A stretch of DNA of 64,000 bases from NCBI GenBank assembly GCA_035610835.1, contig JAYJML010000154.1, positions 1 through 64,000 of the forward strand, written 5' to 3'. Below are positions 1 through 11,000 of the stretch, one piece after another. How positions within the stretch are numbered: position 1 is the first letter of the stretch; each line of letters begins with the position of its first letter. This DNA is from Ophiura sarsii. Its lineage: Eukaryota > Echinodermata > Ophiuroidea > Amphilepidida > Ophiuridae. Made by a program: the position numbers and the translations under genes. Below the pieces are notes generated by a model. That model saw only the letters and a program-made list of their open reading frames with translations. It searched no databases and was not told the origin of the DNA.

Positions 1-782
1 ATCCTTTCTTGTTTACATGTGAGTTAGCATAATCAATTATAATCATACCCATGCTATGAAAGCGTATGTTCTAAATTTTAATAAAAAACTGAAATTTTCC
101 ATTTTTTTTGTTGGCGGGATATTCAAATATGAAAATGCAATGTCTGCCATTTCCAATGCAAATCACTGTGCTCGTGGACAAACAGGTAAATTTGGTTGTG
201 CAGCAAAGAGGGTCACCAAAGACAAACGAAAAATGTGATCGACTTCATTTTTTCACACAAAGTTAGGATTAAATACATCATTCTTGCAACGTTTAAAAAG
301 TTTTAAAATTCATTTTGGTTTTGAAAACAAAATGGCTTCTTTCCACTATTGCAGTCTTTTTGACTCACCCTGTACTTTGAATATCGTTTTTACTTTGTAT
401 CGTGAATATATTATAAAATATTTAAATGCATCTACAAGGCATTTAATTTAATGTGTATTGACAGGCGGAGAATAAAGAGAAGCAATAAATTCACACACAA
501 AATCAAAGTCCTAGAAGAAATGTTATGTTTGTTTTGTTGTTTCTATTCCAATCAAATGTCTCTGCAAGTAGTAGTTCCGATCAAACATGTACACTTCTCC
601 ATCCTAATTCCTTCAGTAGAAAGTCATTTTAATTTCAGATTTTATATGTCATGCTATTTTCATCTTTGGAAAAACATGGCACAATTCAAAACACATTGCC
701 ACTCATCAAAATGAGACACTGTGAACAAACAGTGAATTTCATCTTCATCAAGAGGTATTTGCTAACAAAAACATGTATAGCT
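1..782. other. AT-rich non-coding DNA, no gene seen
   Basis: No splice-bounded coding exon, RNA gene or clear repeat boundary is visible here. The open frames at 56-238 and 451-714 have no protein-family character. A lone CACCCTGTA motif, like the ends of the Tc1/mariner-type elements seen later in the window, lies near 367 and may be a decayed transposon end. Confidence 0.5.
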
Positions 783-972
783 ATAGTATATTTGGCCATC
801 ACGAGACAGTGACGTAACTGCGTATTCTACTAATTGCAGCACATAACGCACGCACCTACTCGAGACGCTGGCGTATACACACGAGCGTTGAAAGACGGAA
901 GATGCATACGCTTGCGTAAATGCTGCGCCTGTTAAGTTACGTCACTGTCCAGAGGAAGCCAAATAGAGTATA
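783..972. mobile_element. Short TIR element (MITE), copy 1 of the GACAGTGACGTAAC family
   Basis: Both ends carry inverted copies of a sequence containing TTTGGCC and GACAGTGACGTAAC, followed internally by GC-rich DNA. A second, better preserved copy in the opposite orientation lies at 56123-56313. The internal parts are also related (ACGCTCG, GCGTATAC-like blocks). This copy has diverged at its left end. It has no coding capacity, so it is non-autonomous. The TA-rich flanks suggest a TA target, but a clean duplication is not certain in this copy. Confidence 0.7.
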
Positions 973-1523
973 GACATTCTTCAGGAAAAAGGGCAATATA
1001 TTGCGCTTACTATATAGGTCGATTACGTCATGGAAAACCGTCCACGCATGCACTGGGTTGTGGTATTGGTCGTGTATTATTTAGGGTGTTTTTTGAAATT
1101 CCTTGGACGCGCTTGATACCCCTTGCAATGACCATTGAGCATCCCAGGTTTCTGTCGGCATAGGGTGTCATCAAGTGGTAAGTCAGGATAACGTTTAAAG
1201 GTAACTCGCAAATCTTATAGCAGTGAAATACAATGTTTAATGAAATACTTCAACTTAACATAAAAAAGTAAACACATGAAAATGTTGAGTCAAGTGTATG
1301 AAATGTGCTTGTCATAGCAGTGAACTTATCAACGTTAACCCAAACAGCCCTGAGTTTTTTTCCAAGCCTTTTATAGTAAGCATGAATGAGTAGCTGAGAG
1401 CCGTGGCTTGCCTATGCTGGCCGGAGTGTTTGGTCTGGAGGGTCCCCGGTCGGGGAAATGCAATTTATTTGTTGATTTAATGATTTCTCTACCAAAATTA
1501 TGACCCCGATTAGGGTTAGGGTT
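973..1523. other. Non-coding DNA, no gene seen
   Basis: Mixed unique-looking sequence with no recognisable exon or element boundary. Confidence 0.4.
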
Positions 1524-1690
1524 AACATGTTAATAAGCCTTTTGAAATATGCCAGGCACCAAAGGAAAGGAAATACTTCCATTTGGGTAATATTTTGACA
1601 GCTCAAAATATTACCCAAATGGAAGTATACATGCCCTCTACTTTTGTGCCTGCCATACTTTCAAAAAGGCATATTAATTAACATCACCTC
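1524..1690. repeat. Palindromic (hairpin) element
   Basis: A near-perfect inverted repeat has its core at about 1574-1627: arms reading ATACTTCCATTTGGGTAATA and its complement, separated by a few bases. Weaker pairing continues outward (TGTTAATAA...GCCTTTTGAAA on the left, TTTCAAAAAGGCATATTAATTAACA on the right, in pieces). The whole is about 165 bp and looks like a foldback MITE. No reading frame of interest. Confidence 0.6.
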
Positions 1691-2041
1691 ATACAAAATA
1701 ATGTTTCACAATTGGGAAGCAGCCAAGACATGTGTGACTTCAGCAACTTGCAAATAGGCTAATAAAGTTTGTGTTCTAAAGTAACTTTTAAATTTGTAAC
1801 ATTTTTATAGGACATTCACAAAAAATGAAAACTGTTCCTGGTTGGTTGGTTTTATCAAGAAGAAAGCACTCAGAATGTTGATACAATGCAAAATAACATG
1901 TTACACTTTCAATGTTTTAGCTAACCTCTTATTCAACTGCATTTTAGACAGGCGTGACACATTTTTGAAAGACAAAGTTAATGTTTTTGACAGCATGACA
2001 TATTCAGAAAGTTGGTTACAAAAATTGACACATTTCTGACT

Positions 2042-2185
2042 ACCGTAAAACGGGGTGAATAGGGACATGGGGGTGAATAGGGACAAAAATGGGAAAAGTT
2101 TTTTAAATGTCACCCGGCCAGTTTGTGTACCGTAACACGGGGTGAATAGGGAGATGGGGGCCATGTCCTTTATTCACCCTATGTT
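2042..2185. repeat. GGGGTGAATAGGGA repeat element
   Basis: Three direct copies of GGGTGAATAGGGA (two beginning with the ACCGTAA-ACGGGG form) are followed by one inverted version (TATTCACCCTATG). This looks like the end or remnant of a DNA transposon. No protein-coding content. Confidence 0.5.
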
Positions 2186-2548
2186 CATTTACTTATTGTC
2201 CTCTTGTTAAATCAACATTTTACAGCAATGGCTAGTATCTAGAGTTAGTAAAATACATTCACTGGAAGATAATGATCAGAACAGACACCAATTTAAACGT
2301 ATGATATCATGTCAAAACATATTAAGTTACGATGAGGAATTATCCAATGATGTGGAAGCAGCAATATTCTAGGGACCCTGGCTTTAAACAATTAATAATG
2401 GCCATCATTGAGGTTAATAAAGTGTATTTGATCATATGGGATGCACCACATCAAAAGGGGACTTTGCGGCTGTGTAGTTTTCAAATAGATGAAAACGGAC
2501 AGAAAAAAAAAGAAAGAATAGAATAAGAATTTAGGAGTCATTTTCACT

Positions 2549-2841
2549 CAGGCCCGTAACTAGGGGGGGTGGGGGCGGGGGGGGGGGGCGGACGCCCCCC
2601 CCCCCCCCCCCCAAATCTGAAAAAAGTCCTTTTTTTTGGTACCAATGTCACTTTTTTTTGTACCAATGTACCTTTTTTTGGGTACCAATGTACCTTTTTG
2701 GGTACGAATGTACCTTTTTTTGTTACTAATGTACCTTTTTTTGTGTGAAAACGCCCCCACCCACCCCAATTTTCCAAAAAAAAGCCCCATTTTCAATTAT
2801 GTAAAGCGTTTTTTCGGGCCGTTTTGGAGTAAAACATGTCC

Positions 2842-2878
<37 letters not shown>

Positions 2879-3005
2879 CTCTCAAAATTGTCTTATATGA
2901 CAAAAAAAAAATTGGGGGCAACCTTTTACGATTTTTTGGGTACCAATGTATCTTTTCCAAAAAAATACGCCCCCCCCCCCTAAAAAAATCCTGCTTACGG
3001 GCCTG
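2549..3005. mobile_element. hAT-type non-autonomous element with 8-bp target duplication
   Basis: The element has terminal inverted repeats CAGGCCCGTAA at 2549-2559 and TTACGGGCCTG at 2995-3005. It is flanked by the identical 8-bp sequence TTTTCACT at 2541-2548 and 3006-3013. An 8-bp duplication with CAG-type ends is the signature of the hAT superfamily. The interior is mainly poly-G/poly-C and a tandem run of about 25-bp units containing GTACCAATGTACCTTTTT. Open frames inside are products of these low-complexity runs. Confidence 0.85.
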
Positions 3006-3013
3006 TTTTCACT

Positions 3014-3719
3014 CATAACAAAAATGCCTTGATCAATTTTGATAAATTGGGTATCATTTTAAAGCTTAGCAAATGCTCTGACACATAGTAAACTCAAAAT
3101 TGACTTCACCTGCGAAGTTCTCCCTTTTGATGTGCTGCATCATATATCCCTTTCACAATTGTCAAAAATGAAAATTTGAAAAAGAAAGTTTTAGGTGCAT
3201 GAGGTGCAAATTGTTAACGACTCTCATACATGCTGTTTTCTTTATAGGCAATAATATACACATGTTACAAAATATATACACACAAAATAATTTACAAGGA
3301 AAACCTTAGAATAAAAAGCACCTGAAAGAAAATAATTCATAATTTCCTTAAGAGAATTTAATGTAGCTAACTCGGCTACGGTGACCGGCATTGATTTGCT
3401 TCAATATATCAGAGGATGTGTACATTGATAAGAAAAGAAGATATGCCAAGTTCGATTTTTTTTCTTCTCCAAAAAGCCGTTTTTGATTTACGGAATTTTT
3501 CATTATTTGAAAACCCATTGACTTACTACAGCATGCGTTGCCGAATTCCCAAATACTACCAAATTTCAAAAAACTATATTTTTTTCAAAAAGTGAACACT
3601 GTATCTGAAAAAACTCACGAGAGAATTTAGATAATATGCTTACAAATGTATTCCTAAAGTGTCATGGTCATAGCACCTTCCCTTTTGTCTACAGAAATTC
3701 CAGAAGGTGAACATTTATA
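3014..3719. other. Non-coding DNA, no gene seen
   Basis: AT-rich DNA with no supportable exon. The minus-strand frame at 3348-3569 has no family features. Confidence 0.4.
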
Positions 3720-3800
3720 AAGTATGTATTATTATTATAAGGATTTATATAGCGCATTTCCAAAAGACCAATGCGCTGTACAATATGTATACATTAGATA
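3718..3800 (-). repeat. LINE/SINE 3' tail fragment (TATAGCGC type)
   Basis: ATTATTATTATAAGGATTTATATAGCGC followed by a partner ATGCGCTGTACA forms the same tail seen on the LINE remnants at 37.8, 49.1 and 9.2 kb. The (ATT)n end marks the 3' terminus of a minus-oriented insertion. Confidence 0.55.
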
Positions 3801-4341
3801 AAAATATGATGAACAAAAACCAGCAGTAAAATAAGAATTATACATACATATTACATGATAAAATACACAAAAGCAGCACTGAGAGAAACACACAGCCCGA
3901 CGCCACACCCCCTCAAACACACCCACGCAAACTCACCCCCACACCACATACACACTACCCCCTCTCCCCTCTCCCTCCCCAAAAGATATTGGGGAGGGAG
4001 AATGTATATAATTGATTTAGTATTACAGCTGTTTTCTGCAGTGGTGTAGTCGAGTTAGCTACCTTAATAATAATATGACTTATTATATGTGTACAGCTGC
4101 AGCAAAAAGGCGCAATTGTCTCTTAAAGGAAAAAGTTGAGAACTTAAAATTACTGTAATTTCTTTCTCTATTTGTCCAAAATTGACTTATTGGCATAACT
4201 GCTGAATACATTATTCATTCTAGACTAGATACACATCCAGCTTAAACAGTGTTGTTACGCTTTATTCCTTTGTACACCTGTTTAAAGTCTAGAATCATTC
4301 CCATGAATGTGTGTTTGATTCAGCAGCCACCCAAATTAATT

Positions 4342-4553
4342 TACAGTACTATGTAAAAGCTGAAATATTCGCGGTGGTTTTATCTTCACACACATTTATT
4401 TCTGCGAAAATTATAACACACGAAAATATTGTTTTCAACATTCATGCGGTGCATCCAGAAGATCGTCCGCGAAAAAAACAATTCGCGAAATGTCTATGAT
4501 ATCAAAATCCGCGAAAATATCTGTACGCGAAAAATATTGGCTTTTACAGTAAA
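4342..4553. mobile_element. MITE with GTAAAAGC...ATATT..CGCG ends
   Basis: The left end (TTACAGTACTATGTAAAAGC then GAAATATTCGCG) is mirrored by the right end (CGCGAAAAATATTGGC then TTTTACAGTAA). Internal CGCGAAAA blocks repeat several times. The size is about 210 bp. Similar GCGAAATTAAAT fragments lie near 23700, so it is probably a member of a dispersed family. Confidence 0.55.
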
Positions 4554-5460
4554 TAAAAGTACTTTAATAATACATGTCATATAATCCAAAGTACACTATG
4601 TCAATTGTCATTGACCATTTTGGAGGCATTACTATTGAAATGAGTGATTTTTGTAAGGAATAAATAACCATATTCCTATCAGCACACATTACAGTAAAAC
4701 ATGAAGGAAATGTCAACAAATTGGATTAAGAAAAATTATGTGAAACCCCAATTTGTACAAAAATATTGAACATTCTTGCTAATCTTGTTAACATAAAATA
4801 AAATATAATAAAATGGTGATATTTCTTGTAATTTTGTTTTTTAAGTAGCAAATTCAAGATTGTGTCTTTGAATAGAAAGCCACACAACTCAAGATATATA
4901 TTTTTCAAATCTGAAAACAAGAAAAGAGGACCACAAAAATGGGTCTTTAAACACTGATATATCTAATACCTCTACAACTTGAGACTTAACCATGGCAATC
5001 TCTCAACATGCCCAGCCATGGCTATGCCTATAATATAAAATGGATGTATTAAAATACATGTATTTCTTTCAATAAATAAATGAAATAAATAATGAAATAG
5101 ACACAAGCAAATCGTTACTGTTGCAATTGTAAAAATTGTTCTTTTGCATGTTCAATTTTTGCCCTAAACCAAACTTAAAAAGGTAGGTTTATGTTCCAAT
5201 CACTTTACATTTTTAGATCAACATATTTTGATATCAAAAGAAAACCCATATTTTTCTCATTATTTCTGTAAAATCTTAGGCGCAAGATATGTTCCATTTA
5301 GACGTTGTAGGCCAAAATGCAGTGAATTACCGCCAAAGGGTTAACCACCTGGCTAGTGTGTATTATATAACGCATGAAAATATTCTAGCCATCTGATTGG
5401 TAGATACTCCATCAGATAACACAAAATAGTTTGGTCCATTTCATGCTTGACTTCACTTCC
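4554..5460. other. Non-coding AT-rich DNA, no gene seen
   Basis: No exon, RNA gene or clear element boundary seen. The minus-strand frame at 4726-4920 is low complexity. Confidence 0.4.
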
Positions 5461-5467
5461 CGGTCTT

Positions 5468-5529
5468 TTTTTGTCTTTCAAAAAGTACTATGGGCCGGGC
5501 GGTCAATAGTACTTTTTGAAAGACAAAAA
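5468..5529. repeat. 23-bp-arm inverted repeat
   Basis: The arms at 5468-5490 and 5507-5529 are exact complements (TTTTTGTCTTTCAAAAAGTAC plus TA), separated by a 16-base GC-rich spacer. A weaker outer pair containing AACAAATATGGACTG lies at about 5646-5662 and its complement at about 5755-5772, suggesting a larger decayed palindromic element around 5460-5775. Confidence 0.65.
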
Positions 5530-5965
5530 TGACCTGCCTCGTACGATTTTGCCATAATGGCATGGAGGATCGACTCGCCTCTAAGATCTTTTTCATGTTT
5601 AATTTGATCAAAATCGCACACAAAAATATTTTCATTCGTTATATAAACAAATATGGACTGCTCTTTATTCATGAAATGGGGTGAACTATAATTGCCCCAA
5701 GTTGATCTGGAGACCGTAAGCCTACTATTTTCTCGAAGCCGAATTCCCTCATGAACAGTCCATATTTGTATACAACTCAATGGGCAAGTTGAAAATCGGG
5801 GCCAGAAATCGGAACACCTACCTTTAATTTTTCCATATTGTTATATTTGCATTTTCCTATTCTATATATTTTGGGATATAAACAGCTGTTTAAAGCTGCC
5901 CAATGAGGCATTTTATATAGTATAGTATCTCTAATCTTTTGTTCTGTATATTTATATGATAATAT

Positions 5966-6034
5966 AATGGAAGTATATATTATATAGTGCTCTGCACATA
6001 TGGAAGTATATATTATATAGTGCTCTGCACATGT
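5966..6034. repeat. Tandem duplication, about 36-bp unit, 2 copies
   Basis: ATGGAAGTATATATTATATA followed by GTGCTCTGCACAT occurs twice back to back. Confidence 0.8.
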
Positions 6035-6527
6035 GTATAATTTATATAGCTCTTATATCTTGGATAATGGTACCTTGTATTTAAGTTTATGTTCTACTCA
6101 AATTAAGCCCTATCCTACTGCATGGTTCACAGGGAAAGTCTGAATGATCTGAACCCAAATCAATACAATCATTACAAGTACATAGTCATTATCAAAACAA
6201 GTGCAATTATCAGATTTTTATAGATTCGTATTTTCTAGTATAGATTTGGTGAAAAAAATTGAAGTAGGCCTATATCCGTGTCATCATTTTGAGAACAAAA
6301 ATGGGCTAGCAAATAGCACATCCTACAATCATTCTTGAGCAGTTTTATGGTTCAACAAACTTATCGAAATATTGTACAGATGTGAGCATCACAAACTTGT
6401 TATTTCTCCTCGTTAAAGTAAAAAATGGATTCATACATATCAGCAAAATACTTTTGCATTTCAAGTTGGTTGCATGTGGATTCAAAACGTCATTCCAATC
6501 AAATATTTTGGCCTAACCAATTTCATG

Positions 6528-7196
6528 TAAAGACATCAACAAAAGTAACTCGGCTGTAAAAGCACCTATAATTTTAAAATTGTTACTCATATTCTAAAAA
6601 TGAAAATACCAGGAGACGGACAATTTAATTACGGTGATTTTGACACCTTGTTTGTTAAAATCGATAAAGTATTGTTGTCGCGGTATGTGCTTACAGATGA
6701 AAAGTGCCATTTCCATTGTTGCATTAACTCCTATTGATCTCTCTGATTCAGCGTGAAGATAATAGGGGGAATTTTGATAGTTTGTCCATGGCGATGACCT
6801 GTCCTGTCTGTCTTTTCGGACCTTCTGAGCATTTGGAGTTTTAAATTCATCCTTTTTAATTGTAAAGAAGTACGCCTGTCATCCCTATTAAATTTGTCCC
6901 GGATTATGCTAATCAAGTTTACAGCACAACAAGAACAGCTAATCAAAATTCCCGCTATTATCGTCACGCTGAATCAGAAAGTTCAATAGGAGTTAATGCA
7001 ACAATGGAAATGGCACTTTTTATCTGTAAGCACATACCGCGACAACAATACTTTATCGATTTTAACAAACAAGGTGTCAAAATCACCGTAATTAAATTGT
7101 CCGTCTCCTGGTGTTCTCATTTTTAGAATATGAGTAACAATTTTAAAATTATAGGTGCTTTTACAACAGCCGAGTTACTTTTTTTGATGTCTTTAT
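6528..7196. mobile_element. Long-TIR element, about 670 bp with about 225-bp arms
   Basis: The left arm (6528 to about 6765, beginning TAAAGACATCAA) and the right arm (about 6955 to 7196, ending TTGATGTCTTTA) are inverted copies with very few differences. Landmarks present in both are AGTAACTCGGCTG, GGTGATTTTGACACCTTG, GTTGTCGCGGTATGTG and GCATTAACTCCTATTGA. The centre is about 190 bp. No transposase frame. It is a foldback/MITE-type element, and the high arm identity suggests a fairly recent insertion. Confidence 0.8.
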
Positions 7197-7250
7197 TACC
7201 TAGTTAAAGAAATATTTAATGAAAATAACATAACTCCTCATTACAGCCAT

Positions 7251-7256
7251 TTTATT
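7251..7256 (-). promoter_or_regulatory. Possible GPR143 polyadenylation signal
   Basis: TTTATT on the plus strand reads AATAAA on the minus strand, about 620 bases past the GPR143 stop codon. It is the first canonical hexamer I noticed there, and AT-rich DNA makes chance matches likely. Confidence 0.25.
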
Positions 7257-7876
7257 GAAACATTCAAAATGACTGTGTAAGAGACAATTATTACCAATCA
7301 GAGCAAATACCCAACTTTCTTCCCAATAAACTTTAATTGCCAGAAGAACAAAAAAATCTGTGAGCTTGTGTTAAAATCATTCTGACTCGCCCTGTACAAT
7401 GATGATAATGGTTCTGCAATGTAATAAAGGTGTTTAAAAGGGTTCTTTGACAAATCTATACATTTCCACTTTGGATCAGAGCTAAGTACCGTATAGAAGT
7501 GGAAAGGATGCTCATATTGTTCACAGTTTGCAACCTAAACAACTCATGAAAGTCACTACTATAATCAACAGATTTTGTGTTCTTTAACAACACACTTTCC
7601 TTTGAGTCTATCAACATATCCTCATTTGGAGACTAGCACACAAGCCACATATAATGCATGAATGATGCTGTATTGATCATAGCCAGAGTTATGAGCACTG
7701 TCTACTAATATTTCAGTTAGGCCATGTTTTAACAAATCGATACAAAATGTAATTTGTGCTCTGTAATGTTTCAAATGACGGAGTCAACCAATATGACTCG
7801 AGACAACATTTTCACCAATTCCCATTAAAAACAGTCATTCACAATTAAAGCAATTGGACACAACCTATCCAAGCAT

Positions 7877-8086
7877 CTACAGACCCAAGCCATCTAGTAA
7901 TGGTGACCTTTCATTCGCCCAGTTATTGCGTGTTGGAGTAGATCGTAATACTTCAATATCACTTTCACCTGATGCACTGTCTTGTATTGGATTCCTGTCT
8001 TCATCTGTTGTGGTAGTTCTTCTACAACCGGCTGGTCCCCAGTAAACCAGAGCATTGAGGAAGGCTTGAAGAGGATTCAAAATTGC
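7877..8086 (-). CDS. GPR143: GPR143 coding exon 8 (C-terminal, stop TAG)
   Basis: Acceptor ACATTTCAG|GCAATT; 70 codons including TAG at 7877-7879. It encodes AILNPLQAFLNALVYWGPAG (TM7 end and helix 8 start) followed by a polar cytosolic tail with a TTTTDEDRN acidic patch and NERSPLLDGLGL at the end. Tail length is close to, or slightly shorter than, the vertebrate protein. Confidence 0.94.
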   Translation of the reverse strand, partial: AILNPLQAFLNALVYWGPAGCRRTTTTDEDRNPIQDSASGESDIEVLRSTPTRNNWANERSPLLDGLGL

Positions 8087-11000
8087 CTGAAATGTATCAA
8101 TTTAAAAAATATGTGTTTAAAACAGAATTTCAGATTCCACCAGGGATCTTGCTTTGTTGAGTGTGGGTCGAGATCAAGAGCCGATGACCCACATTTATTT
8201 GAGATACTGGCTAGGACCTACCTGCCATCTATGATGATATGCTACCACATGATTGCCCTAAAGTTTGTCATCTGACTGAAGGGACAGCATCAAAATGCTA
8301 ATGAAGAAGCCAAGGTGACCTCTTATCTTAAAGCTGTGTGCCACTTAATAATTAACTCTAAAAAAGCCATATACATTTATTAAGAAGTAACACTATTTGC
8401 AAGCTATGAAGATCCTCCTTGTTCCCAAATAAAAAGTGCATGTCAGAGGTTTCTTTATGCATCAAATCGTGCATATTTATTCTCTCAGAGAGTGACTTGA
8501 CCATGTCAAATCCAAAAATTACTGTAGCAACGTGATTACAAAACCTGAAAACCGTATGCGCTGATATAATGTTTTAATATAGAAACACCATCATTTTCAA
8601 ATCCCAAGTTTCAACTGAGCTCTTTTATTTAAATTGAGGTCTGTGCGTGTGTGTGTGTTTGAACGAACATCAATGAAGGTTAAGAACTCATGGCAATATC
8701 AAAACTTTTCATTTCCTTGCAGAGATAAATTTATCCATGACCTTTGAACGTACCTTCTGGGAAAATATTTTGTGAAAGTGAAACGGTAAAAGAAAAGTGG
8801 ATGTGTCCTTTAGACTAATGCTTAAAGAAAACACTGGCGCATGCCAAACAATTAAAAATTCCCTTACCATACAAATCCAAAAAAATTCACTGAATGTATT
8901 GAATGGATTCATCGGATGTCTTTGCCCTTCGTCAAATGTAATAGCTTTGTAGAGCAATGTTCCAACATTTATGAGGTTAGCTGTCCAACTGTAAAGCAAA
9001 GGTGAAAGGATTGCCAAATATTGAAAACCATATCAAAACTCCTTTTCAGAGAAATGTATGAAAAATGTATGTCTTGGCATGGTTTTGGGTCTTGAATTTA
9101 AAATTGATATGAATTAATAAGGTATCAATATCTAGGTGAAGATCTAGTAGAATGGGTTTTAAATAATAATTAATAATGGACAGTTCTTATATAGCGCTTT
9201 CCACCGTGCAAGCACAGTCCCAAAGCACTTTTTGGCCAATTATTATCGCTACCAATTTGATTCATTCAGAACCATTTCGTCGCTACACTTAAGTGGCGAC
9301 AGGCTAACAGTGCACATCCTATCAGCACTACAAAGATTGTGACTCCCTAACAGCTCCCCAAATATCGATTGGGTTAACGAGGCAATTGAGACTAAATATC
9401 TTGCCCATGGACACAAATAAGTTGACCACAGCAGGGCTAGAACTCACAACCTCATGATCACGAGTCCTGAGCTGTTCCGTTGGACCACACATGCTCTCGA
9501 TTACCCAGACTTTTCACACTAATCCGATCGTCAGACAACTTGTTGCTATTATTAGCAATCAATATATATTTAGGACCTAATTGTATGCTGCTTCATAACT
9601 TAACACTTGAACTCACTTGCAAATGTTGACTCAAATGACCTCTAATGTACTGGTTGTATTGCATACTGCATATATGCAATACAACCAGTACATTAGAGGT
9701 CATTTGAGTGCAGGCAACATTGCCACTAGATTTGGGTGTTAACGATACATACACTGAACCCAAAAAGTCCTGATCCGCTTTATTCCAAATCTGTAGCTCA
9801 AAAAGCTGAAACGTACATTATGCATGCAAATTACTTCCTCGTAATCTGGCACCTCATTCATAAAAATTGAGAAGATAATTTTGAGGTTATTATTGTTTGT
9901 TTCACAAGATGTGATTAAAAAGAATTTGCATCAAATACAATTGTAATGTAATTGCTTTGTTTAGTACACTGTGCTATTGGAAACAGTCAGGTATGTGAAA
10001 TTAATTGGACATTGTTATTGCCACTGCATGGCCGCATGAGTGATTTTGCACTGGGGTATGCTACGCAATGACATCCCATGGAAAATATTGTTTGGTATTT
10101 ACAACATTTGTTCATGTTTTGTTGAATAAACAATCACAAACAATCATAACTTCAAAATTATCCAATCAATTTTTATGAATGGAGCGTCAAATTTAGTAGG
10201 ACAAATTTTGCTGATTTTTTATTTGAGCAATACATTTTAAAGGAGGGGTCCCGCAACCACAACATTGAACATAATTTGTTAGATACATAATTATTGAACC
10301 CAAATTGTGTAGTCATATAGAACAAAACATCATACTCATCACAAAAACTAATAAAAACTGCCATCTCTCAACATGCAATATCTAACATTTGCGGCGATCG
10401 AAAGTCCCGGTGTCAATGACGTCATGGTTATGGTGCTAAAATGTGCGCATGTGCATTGTATAACTATGACTTCATTGACACCAGGACTTTCGATTGCCGC
10501 TAATTTTAAATATTGCATGTTGAGAGATGGCAGTTTTTATTCGTTTTTGTCATAAGTATGGTGTTTTGTTCTATAAAATTACGCAAGTTGGGCACGATAG
10601 TTATTTTTCTAACTTATAATGCACAATGTTGTGCTTTCAGGACCCCTCTTTTTGTTGGGTGTAATTTAAAGTATTAGATGACATTATTGGCTTCCATCCT
10701 TATTTTAGTGTCTCACTATCTCCACACTATTGTAAGGTAGTCATCCTGTGTCAGTCTCAGCTGTGTATGCAAAGCTATGTGTGGAGTTCATATGCTTCCA
10801 TACATCTTTAACAAAGGGGGTATTTTCACAAGTTCAAACATAAACTAGAGTACATACAAAATAAAACATGCTTTGGCAATAAACTTTGAAACGTTTGATA
10901 CAAAAACTGCACTTTGTGGTGATGTATCTAACAACCTTTGCAGTGCACCAAGATCAATATTTGGGGTCAACACAAATGGTCCATACATTGCAACAATCCC

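Noticed and set aside
2544..2983. Frames of 77-115 codons on both strands
   Set aside because: Composed of the GTACCAATGTACC tandem repeat and homopolymer runs in a hAT element.
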